Shown here: one piece after another, positions 28,391 to 36,176 of the stretch
Layout of the letters: each line of letters begins with the position of its first letter
Numbering within the stretch: position 1 is the stretch's first letter
Assembly: GCF_000472385.1 (NCBI RefSeq)
Contig: NZ_AWZU01000002.1
Span: 62,001 to 126,000 of the forward strand
Source: Bradyrhizobium sp. ARR65
GTDB taxonomy: Bacteria; Pseudomonadota; Alphaproteobacteria; Rhizobiales; Xanthobacteraceae
Direction of reading: 5' to 3'
DNA: 64,000 bases
The notes under the pieces: generated by a model
The model's database searches: none
Seen by the model: only the letters and a program-made list of their open reading frames with translations
Told to the model about the DNA's origin: nothing
Position numbers and translations under genes: made by a program

Positions 28391-29347
28391 ATGCCGGGAG
28401 TGAGATGTTGCAAACTCTTGGTGACGTTCGTAGTCATCAATCTCTGCTTCGTTTGTGCCTCCGCGGAGGAATTGAAGCCGCGGTCCGATGACGGGGATCT
28501 CGGTCTGGGCTTCAGGAGCCATTATGCTGAGGTCAATGGCGTGAAGCTGCATTATGTGGCTGGCGGCAAGGGTGAACGAACTGTGCTGCTCATCCCTGGC
28601 TGGCCGCAGACCTGGTACATCTGGCGAAAGGTCATGCCGGAGCTCGCGAAGGACTACCGCGTCATCGCCGTGGACACGCGCGGCATGGGTGACTCCAGCC
28701 GCCCCGACAGCGGCTACGACACCGAAACCACAGCGAACGATCTGAGCGAACTGATGCACAAGCTCGGCGCGGACCACTATGCGGTGATTGGCCACGACGT
28801 CGGCATGTGGATCGCCTATCCGTTGGCAGCGCAGCACGGCGAGGCGATCGACAAGCTTATCGTTAGTGAAGCCCTGATTCCCGGAGTCAGCCCAACGCCT
28901 CCCATGTTGCTGCCACCGGACGCGAATGCAGGGTTGACGCAATTCATGTTCAACCAGCTACGGGATTTGCCCGAGTTCCTCGTGGCGGGGCGGGAAGGTC
29001 CGTATCTACGCTGGGTTGTCCAACATCTCGCCTATCGGCCGGATCGCGTTGCCGTCGATGAGTATGTCCGCGCCTATTCCGTGCCGGGTGCGATGAAGGC
29101 CGGCTTCGCCTACTATCGCGCCATTCCGCAAACGCAACGACAGAACCAGGAACTCATGAAGGCCAAGCTTTCGATGCCCGTGCTCGCCATCGGCGGGACG
29201 ATCGGAGCCGGCCAAACCACGATCGACACGATGCAGCGCGTATCGGATCACGTGGACGGCGCAATTCTCAAAGACTGCGGCCACTACACGCCGGAGGAAT
29301 GCCCCGACCAGTTCCTGGGGCTTGTGAAGCCATTTCTGGCACGATGA
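28391..29347 (+). CDS. Exported alpha/beta hydrolase, epoxide-hydrolase-like
   Basis: A 318-aa alpha/beta hydrolase with a signal peptide (to about residue 26, CASAEE). The fold motifs follow the epoxide hydrolase/haloalkane dehalogenase group: oxyanion segment IPGWPQTWYIW, DTRGMGDSSRP, nucleophile D136 in GHDVGMW, and a C-terminal catalytic His in CGHYTPEE. The aspartate nucleophile excludes a serine esterase. Secretion is somewhat unusual for this group and suggests action on an external epoxide or halide. Confidence 0.82.
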   Translation: MPGVRCCKLLVTFVVINLCFVCASAEELKPRSDDGDLGLGFRSHYAEVNGVKLHYVAGGKGERTVLLIPGWPQTWYIWRKVMPELAKDYRVIAVDTRGMGDSSRPDSGYDTETTANDLSELMHKLGADHYAVIGHDVGMWIAYPLAAQHGEAIDKLIVSEALIPGVSPTPPMLLPPDANAGLTQFMFNQLRDLPEFLVAGREGPYLRWVVQHLAYRPDRVAVDEYVRAYSVPGAMKAGFAYYRAIPQTQRQNQELMKAKLSMPVLAIGGTIGAGQTTIDTMQRVSDHVDGAILKDCGHYTPEECPDQFLGLVKPFLAR

Positions 29348-29429
29348 GGCGCGGTCGATCTCTATTGCCTCAGCGGAATCCGCTTACCTGACAGGTAATG
29401 GAAAGCATCTACCACCTCGCTAGATATGG

Positions 29430-29702
29430 GCTTACCGGCCGGGACTTCTGTTCGTCGAGTGGCAGGTGAGCGGCGTAGTAGCCGGCATTCCGTTCGAATG
29501 CGGGGCTTGCGATCGCTTCTCGCTTGAGGGTGAGCGGATAGCGGAGGCAGTGAGCTACTTCGACACTTGGCGTTGCCTGCGCAGGGTCGGACGCGACCCA
29601 TGCGGGGCAGCGTGTTCGCAGCTCGTGATTGATCATGCGGCGGACCGGCCAATGGGCAAACTTGTCTTGATGTACAACTCCCGAAACGACAAGAGCGGAT
29701 GA
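29430..29702 (+). pseudogene. Truncated SnoaL/NTF2-like protein remnant
   Basis: One frame here encodes FVEWQVSGVVAG, a short GIPFE turn, FSLEGERIAEAVSYFDT: the last strands of a SnoaL-like (ketosteroid-isomerase fold) domain, whose end normally reads ...F.F.DGKI.E...Y.D. The same frame is closed by a TAG near 29420, so the N-terminal half of the fold is absent. The rest, to the TGA at 29702, does not look like the family. A decayed gene is the simplest explanation; the surrounding 358-bp gap holds nothing else I can support. Confidence 0.4.
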
Positions 29703-29705
29703 ACC

Positions 29706-30722
29706 ATGCGCTGCTATGCATTCTTCAAGACCATCTCGTTGGACGATCTCGTCCTGACAGAACGGCCGGATCCGGTGCCGGGTCCACGCGACATCGTGCT
29801 GCGCATGCGCGCCGCGGCGCTCAATTTCCGCGATCTGGCCATTGTCCGCGGACATTACCACGTTGGCGTTTCGCCGCCGCTGGTGCCGGTTTCCGATGGC
29901 GCCGGTGAGGTCATCCAGATCGGCAGCGAGGTCACGCGATTTCGGATCGGTGACTTGGTCTGTCCGACCTATCTGCCGGAGTGGATCGATGGCCCGATCC
30001 GGCCATGGAACGTCCGGCGGCGGCTCGGCGGGCCGAGCGACGGCGTCTTGTCGGAGTTGATGTGCTTGCACGAGGATGAGGCTGTGTGCGCCCCACGCCA
30101 TCTCGATGCCGCCGAGGCCGCACAGTTGCCGGTCGCCGCCGCGACTGCCTGGCATTCGCTGTTTCAACTTGGCTCGGTGCGCCCGGGCGAAACCGTGCTG
30201 ATCCAGGGAAGCGGCGGGATCTCCACGATTGCGCTGCAACTCGCGCATGCCGCCGGCGCACGAACGATCATGGTGACGCGGAACGATCGCCACGCAGACA
30301 CCCTGCGTACATTGGGCGCCGATGATGTGCTTGGCAACGGCGCTGCCGAGAGCTGGCCGAACGATGTCCTCAATTTGACCGATCAGAGGGGCGCGGAGAT
30401 CTCGGTTAACGTTGCGGGCGGCAACACGCTGACCCGCTCGATCGCCGCGACCCGAATGGGCGGTCTGGTTCATCTGGTGGGCTATGCCGCAGGCATCATC
30501 GCCGATCTCGACATCTTCACCGCAATCAGGCACGCGACCACCATCCACGTCGCGACAGCCGGTAACCGGGAGAATCTCGAAGACTTCGTGCGTGCCGCGG
30601 AGCGGCACAAGATTCGGCCGGTCATCGCCAAGGCTTTTCGGGCGGAGCAGATTCGTGATGCCTTCGCTTTCCTCGCAAGGGGAGGTCACCTCGGCAAGGT
30701 CGGTCTAATCTTGGATTTCTAG
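29706..30722 (+). CDS. MDR-family NAD(P)-dependent alcohol dehydrogenase/quinone oxidoreductase
   Basis: A 338-aa medium-chain dehydrogenase/reductase. The N-terminal GroES-like domain contains ALNFRDLAIVRGHY and PLVPVSDGAGEV, the signature of zinc-independent members (no catalytic-zinc Cys/His set). The nucleotide-binding domain has AATAWHSLF and a Rossmann segment around GSGGISTIALQLAHAAGA. The C-terminal end (FAFLARGGHLGKVGLIL) is typical of the quinone oxidoreductase-like group. The substrate is not evident. No operon partner except possibly the remnant upstream. Confidence 0.87.
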   Translation: MRCYAFFKTISLDDLVLTERPDPVPGPRDIVLRMRAAALNFRDLAIVRGHYHVGVSPPLVPVSDGAGEVIQIGSEVTRFRIGDLVCPTYLPEWIDGPIRPWNVRRRLGGPSDGVLSELMCLHEDEAVCAPRHLDAAEAAQLPVAAATAWHSLFQLGSVRPGETVLIQGSGGISTIALQLAHAAGARTIMVTRNDRHADTLRTLGADDVLGNGAAESWPNDVLNLTDQRGAEISVNVAGGNTLTRSIAATRMGGLVHLVGYAAGIIADLDIFTAIRHATTIHVATAGNRENLEDFVRAAERHKIRPVIAKAFRAEQIRDAFAFLARGGHLGKVGLILDF

Positions 30723-30760
30723 TCGCGCTTGAGCAGCCAATCCGAAAGCGCTCAATCCGG

Positions 30761-31414
30761 CTAGCGCTTTCGCTTTCGCGCCACTGTTTTTCGGCCTCCG
30801 GCGCGCTGCTTCGGCGCGGCCTTGCGTGGAGGCTCAGGCTGCACGCGCAAGCCGTCGACGAACACGTCCATCAGCCGCAGCACGGTCGCTTGCCAGCCGG
30901 GTTGGTCGTGCAAATAGCACATGCCGACCAGCGCGCGCAGCACGTCCTCCGGGCTGACGTCTCCGCGGATCTCGCCGGCGGCAATGCCTCGGTCGAGCAG
31001 GGTGCCGATCGCCTTGGTCAGGCGCTCGAACGAAAAGCTGTGCAGCTCCGGCGAGCCGTGCGCCGCCAGCGCCAGCGCGGCGGCCATGCCCTTCTTGGTC
31101 GCGACGAACTCGATGTTAGAGGCGAGCCAGCGGCGTAGCGCATCGACCGGCTTGGCTTCGGTCTTCAGGTTTTCCGCGAGTTCGCCGAGCTGCTCCACTT
31201 CGCGCCGGTAGACCGCCTCGTACAAGGCCTCGCGGGTCGGGAAGTGGCGGTAGAGCGTGCCGATGCCGACGCCGGCCTGCCGCGCCACGGCTTCCAGGCT
31301 CGCCTCCGCGCCGCCTGCGCTGAACACGGCCTTGGCCGCCTCGAGCACCCGCTCGCGGTTACGGATCGCATCGGCGCGGGGTTTTCGAACGAGTGCCGCG
31401 GATGGCTCTGTCAT
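30761..31414 (-). CDS. TetR family regulator
   Basis: A 217-aa TetR-type repressor. The N-terminal helix-turn-helix spans about residues 18-65 (RVLEAAKAVFSAGGAEASLEAVARQAGVGIGTLYRHFPTREALYEAV split over three helices). The C-terminal ligand domain contains GMCYLHDQPGW near residue 170, common in a Bradyrhizobium TetR subgroup. The tail is strongly basic (KRAGGRKTVARKRKR-like). It is divergent from the paoABC-type operon and is the likely local regulator of it. Confidence 0.88.
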   Translation of the reverse strand: MTEPSAALVRKPRADAIRNRERVLEAAKAVFSAGGAEASLEAVARQAGVGIGTLYRHFPTREALYEAVYRREVEQLGELAENLKTEAKPVDALRRWLASNIEFVATKKGMAAALALAAHGSPELHSFSFERLTKAIGTLLDRGIAAGEIRGDVSPEDVLRALVGMCYLHDQPGWQATVLRLMDVFVDGLRVQPEPPRKAAPKQRAGGRKTVARKRKR

Positions 31415-31480
31415 CTCACTTCTTCGTGCCTACAGCGCGACGATCTTTTTTTGCATCGTCATACCCGCGCTATCTTTTTG

Positions 31481-31510
31481 TTCGAGCATGATCTTTTTCG
31501 CAAGAACCGG
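31481..31510. repeat. Short interspersed repeat (GAGCATGATCTTTT class)
   Basis: TTCGAGCATGATCTTTTTCG followed by CAAGAACCGG resembles a short repeat I know to be common in Bradyrhizobium intergenic DNA. It lies in the 246-bp divergent region between the TetR gene and the paoA-like gene. Only one copy is seen in this window. Confidence 0.4.
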
Positions 31511-31660
31511 TAGCCGCTTTCGCTTCCCATGCCTAGGGTCCCTTGCAAAGCGGAGGGCGCCTCCGTATATGCCTCGCCGCAAACAGACGGCAATTGGGGT
31601 GACCACCGCGAGTGGCCGCCGGCTTCAGCCGTCCGACCATAGCACTGATCGGAGCCTTGC

Positions 31661-32158
31661 ATGATTAACTCCATCAGCCTCACCGTGAATGGGGTGCGGC
31701 GCGACATCGCGTTGCCAGACCCGCGGGTGACGCTGCTCGATCTCTTGCGTGAGCAGTTGGATCTGACCGGAACCAAGAAGGGATGCGACCGCGGCCAATG
31801 CGGCGCCTGCACCATTTTGGTCAACGGCCGGCGCATCAATTCGTGCCTCGCCTTGGCGATCAGCCATAACGGCGCGGACATCACCACAATCGAAGGCCTG
31901 GCCCAGGGCGAGAAACTGCATCCCCTGCAGGCGGCCTTTATCGAACATGACGGTTTCCAATGCGGCTTCTGCACCCCTGGGCAGATCATGAGCGCGCTCG
32001 GCCTGATCAATGAAGGGCAGGCGGGCTGCGACCCCGAGCGCATCCGTGAAGGCATGAGCGGAAATCTGTGCCGTTGCAGCGCCTATGCGGGGATCACCGA
32101 AGCGGTGTTGGACGTGCAGCGGACCCTCGCCGCCGAGAAGGAAAGGCGCGTCGCATGA
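31661..32158 (+). CDS. paoA: Aldehyde oxidoreductase 2Fe-2S subunit (PaoA-like)
   Basis: The 165-aa small subunit of a xanthine-oxidase-family molybdoenzyme, carrying two 2Fe-2S clusters. The N-terminal plant-ferredoxin cluster has C42, C47, C50 and C62 (GCDRGQCGAC... SC), and the C-terminal helical cluster has CGFCTPGQ and LCRCSAY. No Tat signal is present, unlike E. coli PaoA, so this version appears cytoplasmic. Its stop overlaps the next start (ATGA). Confidence 0.9.
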   Translation: MINSISLTVNGVRRDIALPDPRVTLLDLLREQLDLTGTKKGCDRGQCGACTILVNGRRINSCLALAISHNGADITTIEGLAQGEKLHPLQAAFIEHDGFQCGFCTPGQIMSALGLINEGQAGCDPERIREGMSGNLCRCSAYAGITEAVLDVQRTLAAEKERRVA

Positions 32159-33213
32159 AAAGTTTCGACTATGTCAGGCCGGCAAGCATTCCCGAAGCGG
32201 TATCTGCCGCGAGCGCGCCGGGCGCAGCCTATCTTGCCGCCGGCACCAATCTGCTCGACCTCATGAAGGGCGGCGTGAGCCGGCCGGACCGGCTCGTCGA
32301 TGTGACGCATCTCCCGGGGCTCGACCGCATCGAGCCGCTGGCGGATGGCGGCGTGCGTATCGGCGCGCTGGTGCGTAACGCCGATCTCGCCCATGACGCG
32401 AGCTTTGCGAAGGCCTATCCGGCTGTGGCCGAAGCCCTGCTGTCCGGCGCATCGGCGCAATTGCGCAATGCCGCCACGGTCGGCGGCAACCTCCTGCAGC
32501 GCACGCGTTGCGCCTATTTCTACGACGTTGCGAGCGCCTGCAACCGGCGCGTACCCGGCAGCGGCTGCGATGCGCGACAGGGCGAGAACCGGTTGCATGC
32601 CGTGCTCGGCTGGAGCGATGCCTGCATCGCCACCCACCCGTCGGATTTCTGCGTGCCGCTGGTCGCGCTCGATGCCGTCGTGGAAATCGAAGGCAAGGGC
32701 GGCCGGCGCAATGTGAAGCTCGAGGATTTGTATCGCCTTCCCGCTGACGCGCCGGAATGGGAGACGGTGCTCGAGCCCGGCGACCTGATCGTGGCGCTCA
32801 AGCTGCCCGGTGATGCCAGCGACTTCGCCGCGCACGCGCGTTATCTGAAGGTGCGCGAGCGCACCTCTTATGCCTTCGCGATAGTCTCGGCCGCGGCTTG
32901 TCTGCGGCTGGAGCGCGGCAGCATCGCGGAGGCGCGCATCGCGCTCGGCGGTGTCGCGGCAAAGCCCTGGCGCGCGCATGAGGCCGAGAAGGTCTTGGCA
33001 GGTGGCGCGCCGAATGGTGAGACCTTCCGCCGCGCCGCGGAGGCTGCGCTCGCGGGCGCAAAACCTTCCGGCGATAATCAATTCAAGATCGAGCTCGCGC
33101 GGCGCATTGTCGTGCGGGCGCTGAGCCTCGCCGCGAGCGGCACGCCAGAACGGATTCCCGCTTTGCCGGCTTCCCCCTTCTCATCTGTCCCCGGAGCGTT
33201 GCATGACGCCTGA
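32155..33213 (+). CDS. paoB: Aldehyde oxidoreductase FAD subunit with extra 4Fe-4S site (PaoB-like)
   Basis: The 352-aa FAD-binding subunit. The flavin-binding motifs are AAGTNLLDLMK and the NAATVGGNLLQRTRC segment. After it comes an insertion with four cysteines, C119, C129, C138 and C157 (ACNRR, SGCDARQG, DACIA), which is the hallmark of the PaoB branch and binds a 4Fe-4S cluster between FAD and the 2Fe-2S centres. The ATG at 32155 overlaps the previous stop. This insertion is what separates the operon from the second molybdenum enzyme at 45.9-50.3 kb. Confidence 0.9.
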   Translation: MKSFDYVRPASIPEAVSAASAPGAAYLAAGTNLLDLMKGGVSRPDRLVDVTHLPGLDRIEPLADGGVRIGALVRNADLAHDASFAKAYPAVAEALLSGASAQLRNAATVGGNLLQRTRCAYFYDVASACNRRVPGSGCDARQGENRLHAVLGWSDACIATHPSDFCVPLVALDAVVEIEGKGGRRNVKLEDLYRLPADAPEWETVLEPGDLIVALKLPGDASDFAAHARYLKVRERTSYAFAIVSAAACLRLERGSIAEARIALGGVAAKPWRAHEAEKVLAGGAPNGETFRRAAEAALAGAKPSGDNQFKIELARRIVVRALSLAASGTPERIPALPASPFSSVPGALHDA

Positions 33214-35467
33214 GATCCGCCTAACCGAATCGCCGGCCCATCTGCGGCATGGCGCGAATATCGGCCAACCGTTGACCCGCCGTGACGGCATCTTGAAAGT
33301 CACCGGCAAGGCGCCCTACGCCGCTGACCGTCATCCCAGGGGGATGCTCTATGCCGTGCTGGCTGTGAGCAGCATCGCGCGCGGCCGAGTCACGTTCCTT
33401 GATGTCGCCGCGGCCAAAAGCCATCCCGGCGTTGTTGACGTCATGACGCCCACGCACAAGCCGCCGCTCGCGGAAGATCCGGACGCCAAGACCAATCCCT
33501 TCATGTTCCGCATGGAGCTGCTGCAGAGCGATGCCGTGCGCTATGCGAACCAGCCGATCGCAGTGGTGATTGCGCAAACGCTGGAAGCCGCGACCGAAGG
33601 CGCAGCCTTGCTGACGCCGACATACGAAACGCTGTCGGCGCGCGTCGGCCTCGACGCCGATGAAAGCTTCGTGCCGCCCGCCGTCGGGCCCGGCCATCCC
33701 CCCATCGTCGAGCACGGCGACGTCGAGGCGGGACTTGCTGCGGCCGCCAAGGCGATCGATGCGAGCTATGAAACGCCAGCGCAGTATCACAATGCGATGG
33801 AGCCGCACGCGATCGTAGCAAGCTGGGATGGCGACAAGCTTTCCATCGACACGCCGAGCCAGGGGCTTGCCTGGGCGCAGGGACGCATCGCGGGCCTGTT
33901 CGGCATCCCCGTGGAGAACATCCACATCCGCAGTCCCTTCCTCGGTGGCGGTTTCGGATCCAAGGGCCTTATCTCTGGACCGCAGATCCTCGGCATCATG
34001 GCGGCACGCCTGGTCGGCAGGCCTGTGAAACTGGTGCTGCGCCGCGAACACATGTACGGCCCCGTTGGCCATCGCGCGCCGACCCGGCAACGCCTTCGTC
34101 TCGGCACCGACGGCAACGGCCTCCTGACCGCGCTGGAACACCACGCCAAGACGGTCACGAGCTCGTTCGACGATTTCTATGAATCGGCTGCCGATGCCTC
34201 GCACACGCTCTATGCGAGCCGTGCGATCCGAACCTCGCATGAGGCGGTGCGTGTCGATACCGGCACCCCGTTGTTCATGCGTGCGCCCGGCGAGGCAACG
34301 GGCTCGATAGCGCTGGAGAGCGCAATCGACGAGATGGCGTGGGCCTGCGGCATCGATCCGCTGCAGTTCCGCATCAGGAATGATGCAGAGGTCGAGCCGA
34401 TCTCCGGCAAGCCGTTTTCGTCAAAAGCCTTGCGCGAATGCTACACCAAGGGCGCCGAGCGGTTCGGCTGGTGGGAACGCCCGCTGAGCCCCCGGCAGGT
34501 CCGCGATGAAAACGGCTTCCTGGTCGGGTGGGGCATGGGCACCGCGACCTTTCCGGCGCTCATGTTCCAGGCCAATGCGCGCGCCGTGCTGCGCGCCGAC
34601 GGCAGTGGCGTGATGGAGACGGGCGCGCATGATATGGGGCAGGGCGCCTGGACTGCGCTCGCGCAGATCGCGGCCGACGGCCTTGGCCTGGATATCGACC
34701 GCGTCGAGTTCAAGGCCGGCACCTCGGATCTGCCCGATGCCGGCATCGCCGGCGGCTCAGCGCACACCGCGACCGCGGGCGTGGCCATTCACAATGCCGG
34801 CGCGGCCGTGATCGCAAAACTTGCCGATCTCGCCACGCGCGACCAGCGCTCGCCTTTGTTCGGCGCCGGCAATGCCGGCGTGATCGCCCGTAATGGGCGC
34901 CTGCATCGCCGAGACGACGAGACGCGCTGCGAATCCTACGCCGATATCTTGCGGCGCGCCGGTCTTGCCGAAATCGAAGCCACGGGTGGCGGTGCGGCCG
35001 ATCCGGTTGCGCAGGCGGACTACGCGATGCACGCGCATGGCGCGGTGTTTGCAGAAGTGAAGGTCGATCCCGATCTCGGCCAGATCCGCGTCACTCGCAT
35101 GGTCGGCGCCTTCGCGGCGGGGCGCATCATCAATCCGAAGCTGGTGCGCAGCCAGCTCTTCGGCGGCATGATCTGGGGCATGTCCTTTGCGCTGCACGAG
35201 GAAGCCGTGATGGACCGCCGCTCGGGCCGTATCATGAATCCGAATCTTGCAGAGTATCATGTGCCTGTGAATGCCGACGTGCCGTCGCTGGACGTGCTGA
35301 CCGTCGACGAGCACGATCCTCACGTGAATCCGCTCGGCATCAAGGGCGTCGGCGAGATCGGCATCACCGGCAGCGCCGGCGCGGTCGCCAACGCTGTCTG
35401 GCACGCCACCGGCGTCCGCGTGCGACGCTTCCCGATCCGGATCAGCGATCTGTTGATGGCGGGTTGA
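33203..35467 (+). CDS. paoC: Aldehyde oxidoreductase molybdopterin subunit (PaoC-like)
   Basis: The 754-aa catalytic subunit, binding the molybdenum-pterin cofactor. Visible features are the PYAADRHPRGMLYA entry region, the cofactor-binding glycine loop RSPFLGGGFGSKG, QG-type contacts (MGQGAWTALAQIA), and the catalytic glutamate motif GIKGVGEIGITG near the C terminus. It should oxidise aldehydes, probably aromatic, to acids. Its start overlaps the FAD gene by 11 bp in another frame. No PaoD-type maturation gene follows; it must be elsewhere. Confidence 0.9.
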   Translation: MTPEIRLTESPAHLRHGANIGQPLTRRDGILKVTGKAPYAADRHPRGMLYAVLAVSSIARGRVTFLDVAAAKSHPGVVDVMTPTHKPPLAEDPDAKTNPFMFRMELLQSDAVRYANQPIAVVIAQTLEAATEGAALLTPTYETLSARVGLDADESFVPPAVGPGHPPIVEHGDVEAGLAAAAKAIDASYETPAQYHNAMEPHAIVASWDGDKLSIDTPSQGLAWAQGRIAGLFGIPVENIHIRSPFLGGGFGSKGLISGPQILGIMAARLVGRPVKLVLRREHMYGPVGHRAPTRQRLRLGTDGNGLLTALEHHAKTVTSSFDDFYESAADASHTLYASRAIRTSHEAVRVDTGTPLFMRAPGEATGSIALESAIDEMAWACGIDPLQFRIRNDAEVEPISGKPFSSKALRECYTKGAERFGWWERPLSPRQVRDENGFLVGWGMGTATFPALMFQANARAVLRADGSGVMETGAHDMGQGAWTALAQIAADGLGLDIDRVEFKAGTSDLPDAGIAGGSAHTATAGVAIHNAGAAVIAKLADLATRDQRSPLFGAGNAGVIARNGRLHRRDDETRCESYADILRRAGLAEIEATGGGAADPVAQADYAMHAHGAVFAEVKVDPDLGQIRVTRMVGAFAAGRIINPKLVRSQLFGGMIWGMSFALHEEAVMDRRSGRIMNPNLAEYHVPVNADVPSLDVLTVDEHDPHVNPLGIKGVGEIGITGSAGAVANAVWHATGVRVRRFPIRISDLLMAG

Positions 35468-35498
35468 CGAAGAGGCAGATGGCGGCCTTGCGATTTGC

Positions 35499-35532
35499 TG
35501 TCACCTCTCCCCGCAAGCGGGAAGAGGTGACA
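35499..35532. terminator. Stem-loop after the pao operon
   Basis: A 16-bp stem with one mismatch (TGTCACCTCTCCCCGC pairing with GCGGGAAGAGGTGACA) and a 2-nt loop, beginning 32 bp after the last stop. No T-run follows, so it may be a Rho-linked end or a repeat element rather than an intrinsic terminator. Confidence 0.5.
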
Positions 35533-35758
35533 TTGACGATCCGCATGACGTGGGCGTGCTCGAGCGACGATTGGGCGGGACGTGCTGAGATGATTTTGAG
35601 CCATCGCCGCTGCGCGAGCTTTCGCGCTTGAAGTGTATACGGCGACGCCAATCCTCCTTGGATTGAAAATGCGCTTTAATTGCAATGTGTTAGCCACCTC
35701 ATACTGTTCGTCGCGCTGCCCGGCTTAGCCTTTGCGAACAACCGCTCGGGAGGCAACG

Positions 35759-35845
35759 ATGCCCGAATGGCTTACCGTCCCCGCGACGATCACTTGCATT
35801 GCTCTTTTGACCATTATCGTTCTCATTGCCGTTGGCGCTTGGTAG
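35759..35845 (+). CDS. 28-aa membrane micropeptide, copy 1
   Basis: A 28-codon gene starting MPEWLTVP and ending VGAW, with one hydrophobic span covering about residues 5-25. GGGAGG lies a few bases upstream of the ATG. It is paralogous to the micropeptide 125 bp downstream: same length, the same 16-nt leader CCGCTCGGGAGGCAAC one base before the ATG, and matching I11, C13, L17, I19, V21, L22 and the GAW end. The duplication argues that it is a real gene. Function unknown; a single-pass inner-membrane peptide is expected. Confidence 0.6.
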   Translation: MPEWLTVPATITCIALLTIIVLIAVGAW

Positions 35846-35883
35846 GTGGCAGAGACTGCTTTCAAGCCGCTCGGGAGGCAACT

Positions 35884-35970
35884 ATGTTCCGACCCGAATG
35901 GTATGTTCCGATGATCGCTTGCGTCTCATCCCTGAGCATTTTCGTTTTAATGATTGCCGGCGCTTGGTAG
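35884..35970 (+). CDS. 28-aa membrane micropeptide, copy 2
   Basis: The second 28-codon gene starts MFRPEWYVP and ends AGAW. It shares 9 of 28 positions with copy 1 in ungapped alignment, mostly in the membrane span and the GAW terminus, and both have a PEW motif near the start. The leader with GGGAGG is identical to that of copy 1 over 16 nt. The pair probably arose by a 125-bp tandem duplication followed by divergence with the coding property kept. Confidence 0.6.
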   Translation: MFRPEWYVPMIACVSSLSIFVLMIAGAW

Positions 35971-36176
35971 CGCCCTCAAGCAGAACGGCTCAGGCGAACA
36001 GCGCCGCGCGTGATTGCGGGCCAACGGGTCTCTGCGAAGCGCGCGGCCCGATGACAGGCTCCAGCGAGCAATCCAGTCCGCGGATGCAGTCAGAATTGCT
36101 TCGCCCCTTCGTCCCTCGCAGTGATGGGCCTGGTCGAAGGCGTTCGTCCAGCTCTGCAACTTGACGGGCGGATGCC

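Noticed and set aside
29409..30689. A 426-codon minus-strand frame opposite the MDR oxidoreductase
   Set aside because: It lacks any recognisable motif and the plus-strand gene has full MDR features; it is a high-GC shadow frame.
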